This document shows, piece by piece, positions 34,533 to 46,480 of a stretch of 64,000 bases of DNA. Each line of letters starts with the position of its first letter. The first letter of the stretch is position 1. Position numbers and translations under genes: made by a program. The DNA lies in assembly GCA_039704465.1 (NCBI GenBank), contig JASFAU010000006.1:62001-126000 (forward strand). The letters are read 5' to 3'. The notes below the pieces were generated by a model that ran no database searches, was not told the DNA's origin, and was given only the letters and a program-made list of their open reading frames with translations. This stretch comes from Plasmodiophora brassicae (taxonomy: Eukaryota > Endomyxa > Phytomyxea > Plasmodiophorida > Plasmodiophoridae).

Positions 34533-37500
34533 TTATTTGATGGGCAGCAGCAGCGGGTGTCGCGGCCGGGCGCCGCCTGCATCGGATCGCAACGCGGTCA
34601 CCGACTGCGACCGGGCAATGCTCGTCTGGATGGCGCTCGTGAGGCGCTGGGCCGCCCGCGTCAGCCCGTCGTGTTCGCGCAGGGGCGTCAGCGGTGTCGT
34701 CCGGCCCGCGCCCGGCCGCACCCGCATGTCAGCGTCGGCGCGCTCGTAGTCCAGCAGGCGGCTGACCGACCGTGACGGGACGGCCGGCAGACGCGTCGTC
34801 GCTCGCTTCCGCGCCCGCTGCCAGGAACGCGGCCCTGGGACGAGGCCCGGCTCCCTGCAAGGCACCTGCCCCGCTGGCGTCGTCGTCCGGGCCAGGCGAG
34901 ATGCCCCAGTGCCCTCGTGAAGTTCCGTCAGGAACACCTGGGAGCGCTTCTTGTTGTCGCCATGGGCAACGCTAACGTCGTCGTCGTCGCCCATCACCGA
35001 CTGGACGGTCGCCTCGACATCGTCGGCCAGGGCGTCGATGTCGGGCTGGAATCCCCATGGGGTCATCGCTGCCCCCTTCGATCGCACCCGGGCCCGGCGA
35101 CGTTGGGCGGCCCGCGGCGACGCCCTGCTGTCAGGGTTGAACGGCGCCTGCTCCGGGTCGCCCAGCACGCCCAGGCGGGCGCCGTCCAGCGAATAGATCC
35201 GCACGTCGGTGCGGTGCTGGCAGGCGACCGCCAGCGACGCCGGCCGCTCGATCCTGTACAGGCACCGGACGCTTCGCGACGGGTCCGCCTGGAAGCGCAC
35301 GACCTCGAGCAGGGCCCGCGCCCGGTCCCGCTGCACGTCGACGAGGACGTCGACCGGGAACCGGCGCCGAACGCTCGCCGGCGGCCGCGTCCACGTCGGG
35401 GACCAGTCGCGCGCGCCGACAACGTCGACGAGGTCGCTGATCGACACCGACGAGACCCATCCGCGGTAATCGCCGACCCAGCAGGTGCCCGCGGGCGCGT
35501 CGCCCAGCAGGCGCGTAACGGCGACCGCCTCGCCGTCGTCGTCCAGCAGGCGCGCCCAGGCGATCGCGGCCAGCGGCTGATCGCGCGCCCGCATCTGCCA
35601 GACGACCAGCGCGCCCGAGTCGTCCGCCGTGATCAGCAACGTCGCCAGGAACGCCATGCACTGTGTTGGCGGCGTCGTCGGTCGGTCGGGCGCGTCTCTC
35701 ATCGCTGAGGGCGCACACGTACCGTGATGGGGGCCTGGTGGGCGCCGCCGCGCTTCCCCACGATGCAACGGGACGGCGCCAGCTCCTGGACGACGACGTG
35801 GCCGTTGGCGTCGCCCAGGGCGGCCCAGGCGGCGCCGGCGGCCAGGCACGCGCACGTCGGTTCGGCGCCGGCCGCCAGGCGTCGCAGCGCCTGCCACCGC
35901 TGCCTGCACCGGTCGTCGGGGACCAGCGACCCGTCCGCGTCGGCGTGCTCAGCGGTGCACCCGGCGATGTCCAGCGTGACAAAGTCGGCCGTGCCCGACG
36001 CCAGCGCGCCGTCTGTGCCGACACAGACGCGATCAGGTTCCAGCGCTGCCATCAGGCGTCGGGTCGGGAGGGCCTACCGATGATCTCCCTGCCGCCGTGC
36101 GCGCTCGTGTCGAGGGCGTACAGCAGGCCGCCCGTCTCCAGGTTGAACACGCTGGCGTTGCCGAGGGCGTCGCCCAGCAGGACGCGGCGCCCGCACCGGT
36201 CCATGGCGACGGTCGTGATCCTGCGTTCGTGTCAGAGCGGGGCGCCGCCCCGGTGGGTCCCGACACGAACGAACGCGGCGGGCATGATGTCGGGCAGGAC
36301 CCGGACGAGGTGACCCGTCAGCGAGGTCCACAGCCTCAGCGTCCGGTCGTGGGCGGTCACGAACTGGAGCAGGACGGCGCTGTAGGCGACGCCGACGACG
36401 GCCGCGATGTTCACGTCCCGGTTGTTGAACGCCCCGCCCCGCTGGTCGTACGCGTGCAGGCGGTCGCTGGCGCCGGCCACCACCAGGCGTCGGTCGGCGT
36501 CGCCGCAGAACGCCATCGTCGTCAGCGTCGTGTTCGTGCGCATCAGCTGTCGTGCATCGGGAGGGGGCGCAAGTCAGATGGGCGGTCGGCCATCGACCGG
36601 GGACGCACCTGCAGGCGCAGGAAGTTGGTCGTGTCCCAGACGATGACGACGCCCGATTCGTCGCAGGTGACCATGTCCTCGTTGACGAACAGGATGGCCC
36701 TGATGGGCACCAGGTGCTCCTCGTTCCTGAACAGGCGTACCGCCGAATACTGCCGTCCAACAGGTCGTCACCATGCTGCTGCTGCTGCTGCCGGGGCACC
36801 TGACAACCGGCACACATTACCGGGTTCCAGACGCACAGCCGCCGATCGTATCCGGCCGACGCCAGCATGCATAGGCGGCTGCTGAACGCCATCGTGGCGA
36901 TGCCGAACCCGTGCTCTAGGACGACCGCCTGCGGGATGACCTCGTAGTGGACCGTCTGGTCCCGCTCGTACGTTCGCACCGTCCACGACTATGCGACGGG
37001 GGCGTTGCATTGTCAGCACATCGCCGACGAGGTCGGGCGCACGACGACGACGACCGACGCGTATGGTGTGGTCCAGGGACCCGGTCGCCACCGTGATCGG
37101 CCCAATCCGGGCGATGCATGACACGTCGGCGGTGTGCAGGCGCGGGAACGTTGCCCTGGTCGGTCGCAGCAAATCGCCCCGAAGCTCGAAGGCGGCCAGC
37201 GTGCCGTTGGCGTGGCCGGCCACGACGAGGCAGAGTTTGGGCAGGTACTCGACGGCGGTGACGGGCCAGCGACGCCGATGCCGCTCTTTCCAGCTTGGGT
37301 CAGCGCGTGCGCCGGACGCCATGACGTCGACCCTGAACTCGCCGTCGTCAACCGGACGACGTACGACACGCGTTTCGATGGTCGAGCTGGTCCCCATGAC
37401 GACGACGTTCGCGTCTGGTACGGCGACCATGGCGTTCAGGTCGCCCCTGGTCAAGGGTACCCGCCTGGTGACGGTCAGCGTCTCCGGATCGACGACGTCG

Positions 37501-38027
37501 AACATCGCCCGTGCGTCGCTGTGGCACAGGAGCTCGTTGGTCCCCTGAAGGAACAGGAGCGCCTTGGGCAGGCCTCGGCCCCCGACGCTGCCGTACGTCG
37601 CCGACAGGTCGAACCTTCGCTGTAGTGCCGAGGACCGCCCGCTGGTTAACGCGTACAGGACCAGGGTCTGTCGTCGACCGTGTTCAGACCGGGCCTCGCC
37701 CCGCGCTCATCGTCGTTGTACCTCGAGCAGTTCGCTGAACTCCAGGTCGCCGTTCCCGTTCAGATCCATGGACCGGAACAGGTAGACGAGGGCGGTCGCC
37801 TGTTCGCGACGCAGCGCGGGCGTGCGCCCCAGGACGCCGATCGTCGACAGCGTCTGCAGCATGAGGCGCAGGAACGCCTGCTCGCCGACGCCCCCGGCGA
37901 GTTCGTCGCCGAGACGCAGCAGACTCTCGCTGCCCAGCGACGCCAGGATCTGGCCAGTCACTACGTCGATCCGTTCCTGCTGCCGGTGGAACGCCCGCCT
38001 GGGTGTCAGCGTGACCGTCGTCGCCAT
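34533..38027 (-). CDS. EF-hand / WD40 protein of the WDR49-WDR64-WDY type
   Basis: A multi-exon minus-strand gene from ATG 38027. The first exon encodes an EF-hand with a canonical loop (MDLNGNGDLEFSELLEV). Successive WD40-like blades follow, for example PVTAVEYLPKLCLVVAGHAN, DVSCIARIGPITVATGSLDH and LNTTLTTMAFCGDADRRLVV-like segments, and later WQMRARDQPLAAIAWARLLD. EF-hand plus a long double propeller is the layout of WDR49/WDR64/WDY proteins, several of which sit in the axoneme. The C-terminal about 150 residues are basic and low complexity. Introns lie around 36560-36800, 37000 and 37690; not all junctions were resolved. A ciliary role is inferred from family and from NPHP4 in the same window. 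Confidence 0.68.
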
Positions 38028-38452
38028 GCGCCCGTCGGCCACATGCAATGCTAGTCGTGCACTCTTAACGCGGGTACGGCGGCGTACAGAGACGCGATCG
38101 GGCGCTGTTATGGGCAGACAAGACTCAGCCTCGCGCGACCGGGACCTACCGACGGCCACCGACGGTTGTCGGCTTGCGATTCCGTCCCCACGGGACGCAG
38201 GCACCATTCTGTCGAAGCCACTGTTTCGTCGAACGATCCAGCACTGCTCTGCAGCCCCTCTGAAGGAATAGCAATGAACGACGCCAGAGCGTGTCTCCAG
38301 GTAGGAACAGGGACGCATGTCAACACTGTCCCGGCAGACGGCGGGATACACGTTAAACGCAGGGGTGCCAATCAGTGAAGAAGATGACGCGTTCACTTTG
38401 ACATCACGTTCCGGGGCGTTGTAGGGCGTCAGCCGCCCCGCGCCGCGCCAAG
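38028..38452. other. Intergenic, about 425 bp
   Basis: Spacer between the STT3 stop and the EF-hand/WD40 start, both on the minus strand. Nothing recognised. Confidence 0.4.
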
Positions 38453-41238
38453 TTAGGCAATGTTGTCCGGCTCCTTGACGCGGTATATGCGAACCATCCA
38501 GTGCTCACTGGTGAACGCCTCTTCCAGGTAGCGGAACTTGATGTCCTTGTGCCCAATAACGGCGTTGCGGACCCGGTCGAAGCCGCCTTCTTGGCCCCAC
38601 TGGACCTTCACGTCGCCGAAACGGTAGTAGCACATCTGGTACATGAGCGAATTCTTCATCCGGTCCGACACCGTGTGGTCGATGCGGTACTCGCCACGGC
38701 TGTTGAAGTAGTCCGTCTCGACCACCTGGTCGGAACGAAACGTCAGCCTGCAACAACAACAACAACTGGGAGAGTTGCACCCTGACGCGCGACGTACCTC
38801 TGGGTAAACGCCGCCAGAGATCCGAACCATCCACAGGAACTTGTTGATGTCGTCTGAAGAGAACCCGACCATGCCGCCAAAGACGACTAACACTTCTGTC
38901 AGGTTGTCCTTTACGGAACGGGCAGACACAACGTACCCAACAGGTACTTCACGTCCAAGGAACGGATCACATCGATAGCGCGCTCTTCATTGGAGGCCAT
39001 GACCAAACCAACCGTCGCAATATGGGTGTTGTTCCGCGTGTTGTTGTCCACGATGACGCTGCAATTTGACCAGTGAGGAGGAGACGAACAGCGCTACGCT
39101 CGTCCAACGGGTTTACCTTCGGTTGCCCATTCCCGTGATCTGGTAGCCGTAGTCCCACCAGCTGAGAATTTTGGCGTCGTCCTCCGTATTGTGGTTCAGC
39201 CATTGGTACGCCTCGCGGAAGTCATCGAAGATGATGAGCTGATCGCCCGCCTTGGCGGAGAGCACAACCTAACATTCATGCGTTCAGAATGGGCAAATTG
39301 TGCTCTGAGCTCGCATTCGGCTGTACCTGTGGCGACGAGTACATGTTCGCTGTCATATAGCTACAATGCGGAACGAAGAAGGCGAACATGAACATGAAGA
39401 ACGCGAGCACGCCGATGCAAATCGGCGCAGGGATCGATTTGACTTTGGTCTGACGGTACCAGGTTCGCTGCTCCTCTTGCGACGAATGGTACGGGCGTTT
39501 CGGTTCTGGTGACGCACGGCTAGACGCCCCCTTGTCGCCAGACGCAGGCATGGTAAGAATGTGCGAGAAGGTCAGAAGGGTCTCCGATACGCCAATCCCC
39601 GCGAGGACACACGCAATGGGCGAGATGACGAGCATGAGACGAATCATGATGGAGGCGAAGTATCCACTGAACAGCATGTAGAGGACAAGGAACAAGTTGG
39701 TATCCGACACTGACCAGAAAACGTCTGCGCGAAACACACAATCAGCAGAGGCACCAGGCGACACCGGATCGGCAACATACAGTACATGCCGACAGGAGCG
39801 AACGCAACCATCATATGCAGGTCGAGGAAGAACGTCAGCCATTTCGTAGGTTGGTGCTCAGACACACTCTTCACAATCGCGATATTTGACGTGGCGCCCA
39901 TCAGGGATTTCAGGCGGCCGGTCAGGAATGGAACTGTCCCGGTCACCGCCAGGAAGAGAACGAAACCGATGATGGCGAGTACAGTAAGGACACCAAGACG
40001 AACAATGACACGGAACTGAACAGACACAACGACGCAGGTCGGCAGGAGCAAACAGCATAGCCGTAATGGGAGCTGACCTGCTTGGGCGTAACGTGCGCGT
40101 GGATGTACCGCAAGAAGGCGTAGATTTGAAGCAGGCAGAACACGCCCGCTGACGGCATGTGTTCAGGCGACGTGACCGGCTGGAAGCTCACGAACATAAC
40201 TGAAACGTGTGTGAGGACAACCCGGAGCAATGAACAGCTACGCAAAGACCTTGCATAGACATCAGCAGCCCGAGGACGAACCATGTACAGTACGATACGT
40301 AGAGGCGGTGCGAGTATCGCCCACAGATAACTGCAGAGGGGCACCATGTGTCAGAAACTGCACAGCGACGAAGCCAGGCGCAGAGCGCACCTAGCACGAA
40401 CGCATGGACAGCAATAATGTTCCAGATGAACACGTAGCCACCCCATGCGGCAACCATGTAGAAGTAGGACACGGCGCACGCTGCTGACCAGAGCATCGAC
40501 CCGGTATCCAGGGCTTTTAGCCACAGCCAGAACGTGCAAACCATGGCGAAAATCGCAACGGCCTCGTTGTCGTACGACCCGGCAACGGAGCGGGATATAT
40601 AACTAGGGGATGCCGTTCGTTCGTCAACGAGCAGCAGGAAGTGAGCATACGTAATATCAATACCCAGGCGCCAACGACATAAATGCGGCGGCGACGAGCC
40701 CCGCTGCCGACGTCCAGGCCTGCTTGGTCAGCAGGTACGTCACGATTGACGTGTTCCCGGCCATCCAAGGTGCCAACAGCACACACACGTTGCGGATGTC
40801 GACCGGCAGGTTGAGACCGTGCAGCACCTTGTACACCAGGGCGGCCGTCCACATCAGACCTGCATGGTATCGCGCGTGTCGTGAACAACGTTTGAAGAAA
40901 ATAGGATACGGGGCGTACCTGGATAAACCGTCCCGCCAATATACCGCCCATATGGATACCAGGTCATCTCGTCGAACCAGTTATGGAACTCATAGAATCC
41001 CTCCTTGACCAGGTACTTAGTCGTGCGGAAGTTGAACCACGGGTCGAACTCGTGAATGACGCTCTCGTGGCGCAAGACGCTGAACAGTCGAACGCAGAAC
41101 GCTGCGCAAGCCCGCGTCAAATCGCCCGCAACCGACACCGAGCGAACGCGCACGCGGACCGAGCACATAGACGCACGCCAGAATCATCGCCTGGAACACG
41201 AATTCGCTCTTGCCGGCAAAGTTCGCGAACCTCGCCAT
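38453..41238 (-). CDS. STT3: Oligosaccharyltransferase catalytic subunit STT3
   Basis: Multi-exon minus-strand gene. STT3 transfers the lipid-linked oligosaccharide to Asn in the ER lumen. The first exons read [20 protein letters not shown], then [18 protein letters not shown], whose EFDPWFN contains the first-loop catalytic/metal acidic residue. [15 protein letters not shown] follows. Many membrane helices cover 39300-40950. The hallmark [14 protein letters not shown], equivalent to the WWDxGx acceptor-sequon pocket, is at about 39120-39160, and the C-terminus reads [20 protein letters not shown]. About ten short introns are implied; not all were placed. The gene ends about 425 bp from the EF-hand/WD40 gene. 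Confidence 0.9.
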
Positions 41239-41461
41239 GGCGACGCACGGACCGGCCCGCCAACAACGCCCGCGACGCCGGCTGTGGGAATCCGCTCGAC
41301 GGTCAGATGTGCGCGAGAGCAACGGCGGCGTGGCGAGTTTTTTCCACCAACACCCGCATCGCGAGTGAGGACTGTCGGTACCGGGTAGACGGACGCTGTT
41401 CGCACGCAATCAGGCGCGCTGCATCATTCGTGCAGCGTTTATGGGTCGATGCCGGGGGGAG

Positions 41462-42075
41462 TCATATGTCGACGATGACGTAGGCATCATACTGGCAGCC
41501 GTCTGTGCTCGTGTAGATGCGGAGCTCTTCGTAGGTGATGGCCTTGATGTCAGTGCCAAGCGGGTGCTTGCTGCGGTTGAACGGTTCGCCTTTGACGATG
41601 GCGCGCACGGTCGTGTTTTGTCGTTTCTGGTCGGTGTGCTCAATGTCGAGGACGTGGATTTGACGAGCGACGATTTCGTTGCCGGTGTTGAACTGGAACA
41701 GGAGCTCGTCGAGGAACTTGTACAGCGCATCTTCGTCGTCGTCACCCGTGACCTGTCATTGAGACCTTTAGGCAGGAATCAACCCGGGGCATGAGGGCAA
41801 ACGCGGACCTCAAGGAGCCAGTCATACGAGTCGTCGATATCGACCGTGGTCAAATCGGTCAGGTAGTGGAACATGCAGTAGCCCATCTGTTCAAAGAGTT
41901 CTCTTAGGGACGATCCCCACGCGTGGAATTGGACGTCCGCCGTGTGTGGCAAATCTGTGGCAGCGTATTAGTGCATCATCTATGTATGTGCCTACCGGCA
42001 ACCAGGGGTTATACACTCGAATTGCTGCCCGTCTAACTTCCCGTGGAGACCCTTCATTGTGCTGGTCGATACCAT
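41462..42075 (-). CDS. Archease, cofactor of the RtcB RNA ligase
   Basis: Exons 42075-42003, 41954-41809 and 41752-41462 sum exactly to 169 codons plus stop. The protein is a clear archease: HTADVQFHAWGSSLRELFEQ, MFHYLTDLTTV, ALYKFLDELLFQF, KGEPFNRSKHPLGTDIKAIT and the invariant C-terminal VIVDI. The Asp of HTAD and the last Asp are the metal ligands in this family. Archease promotes guanylylation of RtcB and makes it a multiple-turnover ligase. Introns are 48 and 56 nt. No single open frame longer than about 100 codons covers it, so unspliced gene finding would miss it. It lies 105 bp downstream of RtcB on the same strand. Confidence 0.9.
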
Positions 42076-42180
42076 GCGGGCGAAGCGGCGCCTGGGACTT
42101 CGAGTAACAGCACTAGACGTCAGCACCGGCATCATCGACAATGGTGACGGATGAACTCGGGATTCTGTATCAACAAACTG

Positions 42181-43913
42181 TCAGCCTTTCGTGACTGCCA
42201 TCGGGACCAGGCGGACAACACGGTTTGATATCTGGGCCGACTCGCACGTGGCAACGACCTCGTCGACGTCCTTGTACGACTGGGAGTCCTCTTCTTGCAG
42301 GAGCTTCGGATTGCCGACTCGAATGGAGACCCCGTAGTCCTTTAGCCGCGCCAAAGTGTCCTTTGGCCGAATCGTATTGCGAGCGCTTTGCCTGCTGATA
42401 AGGCGCCCTGCACCGTGGCAGGTGCTCCCAAAGGTGGCCGACATACCAGCCTCGGTGCCAACGAGGACATGCGATGCGGTTCCCATTGAGCCACCAACCA
42501 GGACGGGCTGCCCGACTGCCTGGTACCGCTCCGGGATGTCGGGGTGCCTCGGCGGGAACGCGCGCGTTGCACCTTTCCGGTGGACAAGCAGCTTCTTCTG
42601 TTTCCCCTCGACTTCGTGCGCTTCGACCTTGGCGGTGTTGTGGGCGACATCGTACACGACATGCATGCCGAGGTCATCGGGCGACCGATTGAATATGGAC
42701 GCAAATGCTCGTCGCACCATGGATGTGATTGCCGATCGGTTGACGAACGCGAAATTACTGGCGCACGCCAGTGCCGACTACCATGAGGTATCAGTAATTC
42801 AGCAATGACACCGGAAACGTTGCAAGCACAACCAAGTATTCCTGTCCAACTTTGGACCGGATCGGGGCACACATCAGCTGCTTGTCGTTCAACGCGTAAT
42901 CCCGTTTCACGGTTTTCATTGTCTCCAGCGCATCCGTGCAAACCTGGTGACCTGCAGACCCGTATCAGATTCGAGCCTAAAGATCATCGCGGCGGAACAA
43001 CCTAGGCCACGAGACCCTGTGTGGATCATAATGCAGATTTGGCCGAGATTTCCAATGCTGGGGATACGCACGTCAGAGACGATGTGATACAGCCCATGTA
43101 CGATTGCAAACCGCATAGTTTCAGCCACTTCATGGTCGAAGATCTGGTCGACCCGCTGAACCTCAATGTAGTGGTTGCCCGCACCGAGCGTTCCAATGTG
43201 GGACCTTCCACGCTCCTTCGCCCGTTTCGAAACGTTGCACGCGTTCGCTCCTGCAATGCACCCGCGTTCTTCTATATGGTCCCGGTCTTCCTCCGTCGCG
43301 TGCCCTTGCTTGACAGACCAGGCCATTCCGGTCTCCAGCACCTCGTCAAACTCCATGTTGCACAAGGTCATGGGACCCTTGCCACCGACGCCTGTCGGCA
43401 CCAGGTCCATGATTCGCTGCACGAGCTTCTCCTTCAGGGGGAGTATGTCTTCAACGGTCAGATCCGTCCGTATCAGGCGAACCCCACAGCAGATATCTTT
43501 CAGCAAACACTAAGTTGGCCACCGTACAAACGTGCACATAGCACACACGGACCGAATCCCACGCCGCCCGGTGACACTACTGCTTCCGGGTCGCTCATGT
43601 CCATTGCGGCAACGTTCCCGATAGCGAACCCGTATCCAGCATGGCAATCCGGTAGGCCGATCGAATGCCCGACAATACCAGGGAGGGAGGCGACATTGGC
43701 AATCTGTCGAATGGCGGGCAAGAACCCGCCACGGCGCCCCTCGCTCTGGCTCTTCAGTTCATCCAGCAGCGCCTGCCGGATGACGTCGTTCGCGAAGAAC
43801 ACGCCCGGCACGCGCATGTTGGGCGCGAACTCCCGATGGATCAGATTGCGGACCTGCCCCTCGGCGGCCAACGTCAAGTACCGCATCTCCTCCGCCAACG
43901 TACGACGCGCCAT
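42181..43913 (-). CDS. RTCB: RtcB-type RNA ligase, catalytic subunit of the tRNA ligase complex
   Basis: RtcB joins RNA 2',3'-cyclic phosphate to 5'-OH ends in tRNA splicing and, in animals, XBP1 mRNA splicing. The first exon starts at ATG 43913 and carries [20 protein letters not shown] and VVSPGGVGF. Splicing then gives [13 protein letters not shown], keeping the metal-binding Asp and Cys although the usual DINCG Asn is Cys. [13 protein letters not shown] and [10 protein letters not shown] follow, then after two more introns the C-terminal exons with [38 protein letters not shown] (the His that receives GMP) and the final [12 protein letters not shown]. Length is about 510 residues, as expected. 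Confidence 0.94.
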
Positions 43914-44541
43914 GCCGATGCCCGCCGATGAACTGCACTATGCTGACCGCTGCCCAAAATCGCAGTGATGACCCGGCGCGGCGGTGCGGGACTGTCGGCA
44001 ACGGGCGAGCGGTGCAGTGCTGGCGGATTTTCAGGCCTCTTGAAATACGATATTTCGACCAAATGCGCTGTCATGTGACCCCAGTACATGCCTGTCATAC
44101 GACATGTTTGAAGTCTACGGCGACAAGCTAAAAGACGTCGTTTGTCCAAGTGGTCTGGGACCGGACGGAGGCTGCCGACACGGACGTCCCTCGAAGCCGC
44201 CGACACCGACAACAGGCCACCGTCCGGGTAGATCGCTATACATATAAGTCACTGTCACGACATGCTCGCGACGTACTGCGAGGGAATGATCAGCGCTTGC
44301 TTTTGGTGAAGGGACAAACCTCGGATGGGCTTCGATCCTAACTCTTGGGAACGCGCCTATAGAAGGCTATGCCACGACAGCGGCGCTGTCGGAGGCGCAA
44401 ATTAACGTAGGCGAGGTGACCATCTCGAGCGTGCCAAACTAATGAAAGGCCAGACGATGCGGAAGTGATTGGGCGAGAATGGGACGGCCGGAGCCTACGG
44501 CCTTGCCGTCCGGGGCCACAACCCACAGCCCGTCAAGAATA
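43914..44541. other. Divergent intergenic region, about 630 bp
   Basis: Between RtcB and the SKP1/BTB-like gene. I checked it for tRNA-like A and B boxes: a GGGCTTCGATCC-like stretch at about 44328 is not paired with an A box at a sensible distance. No supported feature. Confidence 0.4.
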
Positions 44542-44990
44542 ATGGCCTGCCCCAGCGACGTCGTATACCTGGTGGACAGCAGTGGCGCCCGTCGTCGCAT
44601 CACCAGCGACGTCGTCCAGAGATCGGCGTATATACAGGGCATGATTGATTTCGGCGTCGACACAGACGGCAACGTCAGCGTCCGTGTCCCGCTGGACGAG
44701 AACCTGCTGGACCCGGTATGTCGTTGATCGCGTCCTGGAAACGGGTTCGCACTGACCCGTGTGCGTACGTATTCGACCAGCTGGTCGACCTGCTGGGCTG
44801 TGACGTCGTCGCACCGAACCGCTTCGAGCATGCGACATTGCTGCAGTTGTTGCCCGCCCTGTACTACTTGCAAGCGCCGGACGGCATCATCGACAGCGTC
44901 TGCTGGACGATCGGGCAGACGCTGACCATTCCCGACGATGAGTTGTCGTCTTCGCGCGTGGAGCAACAGTGGCAGCAATTTCGCTCCTGA
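44542..44990 (+). CDS. SKP1/BTB-like protein
   Basis: Exons 44542-44715 and 44781-44990 give 127 residues. The first exon resembles a BTB/SKP1 fold: DVVYLVDSSGARRRITSDVV, SAYIQGMIDFG, VRVPLDENLLDP. The second continues with LLQLLPALYYLQAPDGIIDS, where SKP1 proteins read 'L..AA.YL.I..LLD'. Such proteins link substrate receptors to cullin ubiquitin ligases. The last 15 or so residues have lost similarity and overlap the start of transposase-derived sequence in another frame, so the original C-terminus may have been replaced. Confidence 0.55.
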
Positions 44991-46229
44991 TTTTGTTATG
45001 GGGGATGGGGATCGAGCGCAGTACAACGCGGTTGAAGCTGTATTCGGCAATGAAACAGAGTACCTGATGTGTTTCTTCCACCTACTGACGAACGTAAATA
45101 CCGGTTTCCGATGTGAACGTTTACGAAGACTTATTGTAATCTCTATAGGTTTGGAAAAAACGCACCGGGCTTTCGTTTCGCCAGATATCGCAAGTGCTGC
45201 ACGATATCTACGACATGCATTTCACGTTTGTCCTGCACGTCTTCGTTGAGAAGGTCGTCCGAACCACGAACGTATGGCGCACGTGGGGCGACGCCGGTGA
45301 TCGGTTTGCCACCTACTTCCTGAACACTTGGTGCCCGGAAATTCCACAACTTGGAAACACGGGCAGCGTATTCTGGCGATGGTCCTTATGCCATACGAGC
45401 GTCGGTGTATGCTCAACGAACAATGGCGTTGAGCAATTCAACGGCGAGTTTAAAAAGGTAATGGCTGGCCACTCTCGTAAGCAAATACAATAACTAATAT
45501 GCATTATGTAGGATGCGACGGAAAGGAAGCGCCTCCACATTCCCATGTGGATCCGGGCTGCCGCGAATCTGATTCATGTCAAGTCGCAATTGCCTGTACA
45601 GTTTGCGGCAGATTTCGCGCCGAGCAAGACGATGCTCAGTCATTGGGCATCCCTTGACCGCGCCGGCGTGTTCGACATCCGCCGCGGTCCCGACGGTAGT
45701 GTTCTCGTACATCAGCGCCCATTTGCAGCGCACGACGTAAGTCGTCTTAGGTCTGTGATTGAACAGTGAGCTGATTTCGTAAATGATATGGTAGGACTTC
45801 AATGAACGCGACATGGCGGACTGTTCTGATGCGCGTTGGAGGCAGATAGTCCTACGCGGTGCTATGAAGCATTACGAGCACTTCGAACGTGCCGATATGC
45901 CGGTCGAAGGTTGGCGAGTCGATGTAGCGGCGCACAGGTGCCCCTGTGCGTTGGCTCACAAATTTGGATTCTGTGTGCATATCGTTGCTGCTCTCAAGAA
46001 GTCCAACCTTCCGATACCCGGCCAAGTAGCTCCTGTCGGACGGTTTGTTAATCGTGCCCCCCGGCCGGCGCCCAACCGCGGGCGTCGTGGCCAGCGTCGT
46101 GCCGGGCAGGGACCTCGTGGCGGTGGACGAGGTGTACCAGCACAAGAAGAGGTCCGGGCTAGACCGCAAGGTTATCTGCCCGGACCTGGGCGCCCAAGGA
46201 TGCTGGGCGGTGCACTAGATATCGAGTAA
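44938..46229 (+). mobile_element. MULE-type transposase-derived gene, 5'-truncated, with SWIM finger
   Basis: Exons 44938-45093, 45149-45457, 45512-45736 and 45795-46229 keep one frame (375 codons with the stop). The first reads APDFVMGDGDRAQYNAVEAV and LMCFFHLLTNV, the second catalytic Asp and 'CxxH' region of MULE/FAR1 transposases. The second ends STNNGVEQFNGEFKK, which carries the catalytic Glu. The fourth contains a SWIM zinc finger (CPCALAHKFGFCVH) and an Arg/Gly tail. The N-terminal DNA-binding part and the first catalytic Asp are missing. Three well-formed introns with the host's size, and no internal stop, suggest a fixed or domesticated copy, not a recent insertion. No terminal inverted repeats were found around the whole unit. 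Confidence 0.72.
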
Positions 46230-46352
46230 TACAATGCAACCATATTGTCAGCGAGCTGCACGCCGCTGGCCACGACGCCCACGGGTGCCGGCCGGAGGGG
46301 CTCGATTAACGAACTGCCCGACAGGAGCTACTTGGCCGGGTATCGGAAGGTT
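46005..46352. repeat. Imperfect inverted repeat, about 100-bp arms
   Basis: Left arm 46005-46105 starts AACCTTCCGATACCCGGCCA; right arm about 46256-46352 ends with its reverse complement. The arms are about 85-90% identical by eye, with small indels, around a loop of about 150 bp. The left arm codes for the region after the SWIM finger; the right arm lies beyond the stop. The structure could fold as a long hairpin in RNA. It looks like an inverted local duplication of the gene's 3' end. Confidence 0.8.
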
Positions 46353-46480
46353 GTGCAACTAGGGCCAATCGCCAAACAGCTGGTGACCTACACGACGCCG
46401 ACGGTTGAGTTTGGAGCCGCAACGCTCCGCGTGTGCGGAATGTGAAGTCTACGCACTTTGCCACATAGGCTAAGGTTGAG

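Noticed and set aside
44150..44345. Possible tRNA gene (A-box-like GTCCAAGTGG and B-box-like GGGCTTCGATCC)
   Set aside because: The boxes are about 170 bases apart and no cloverleaf can be drawn.
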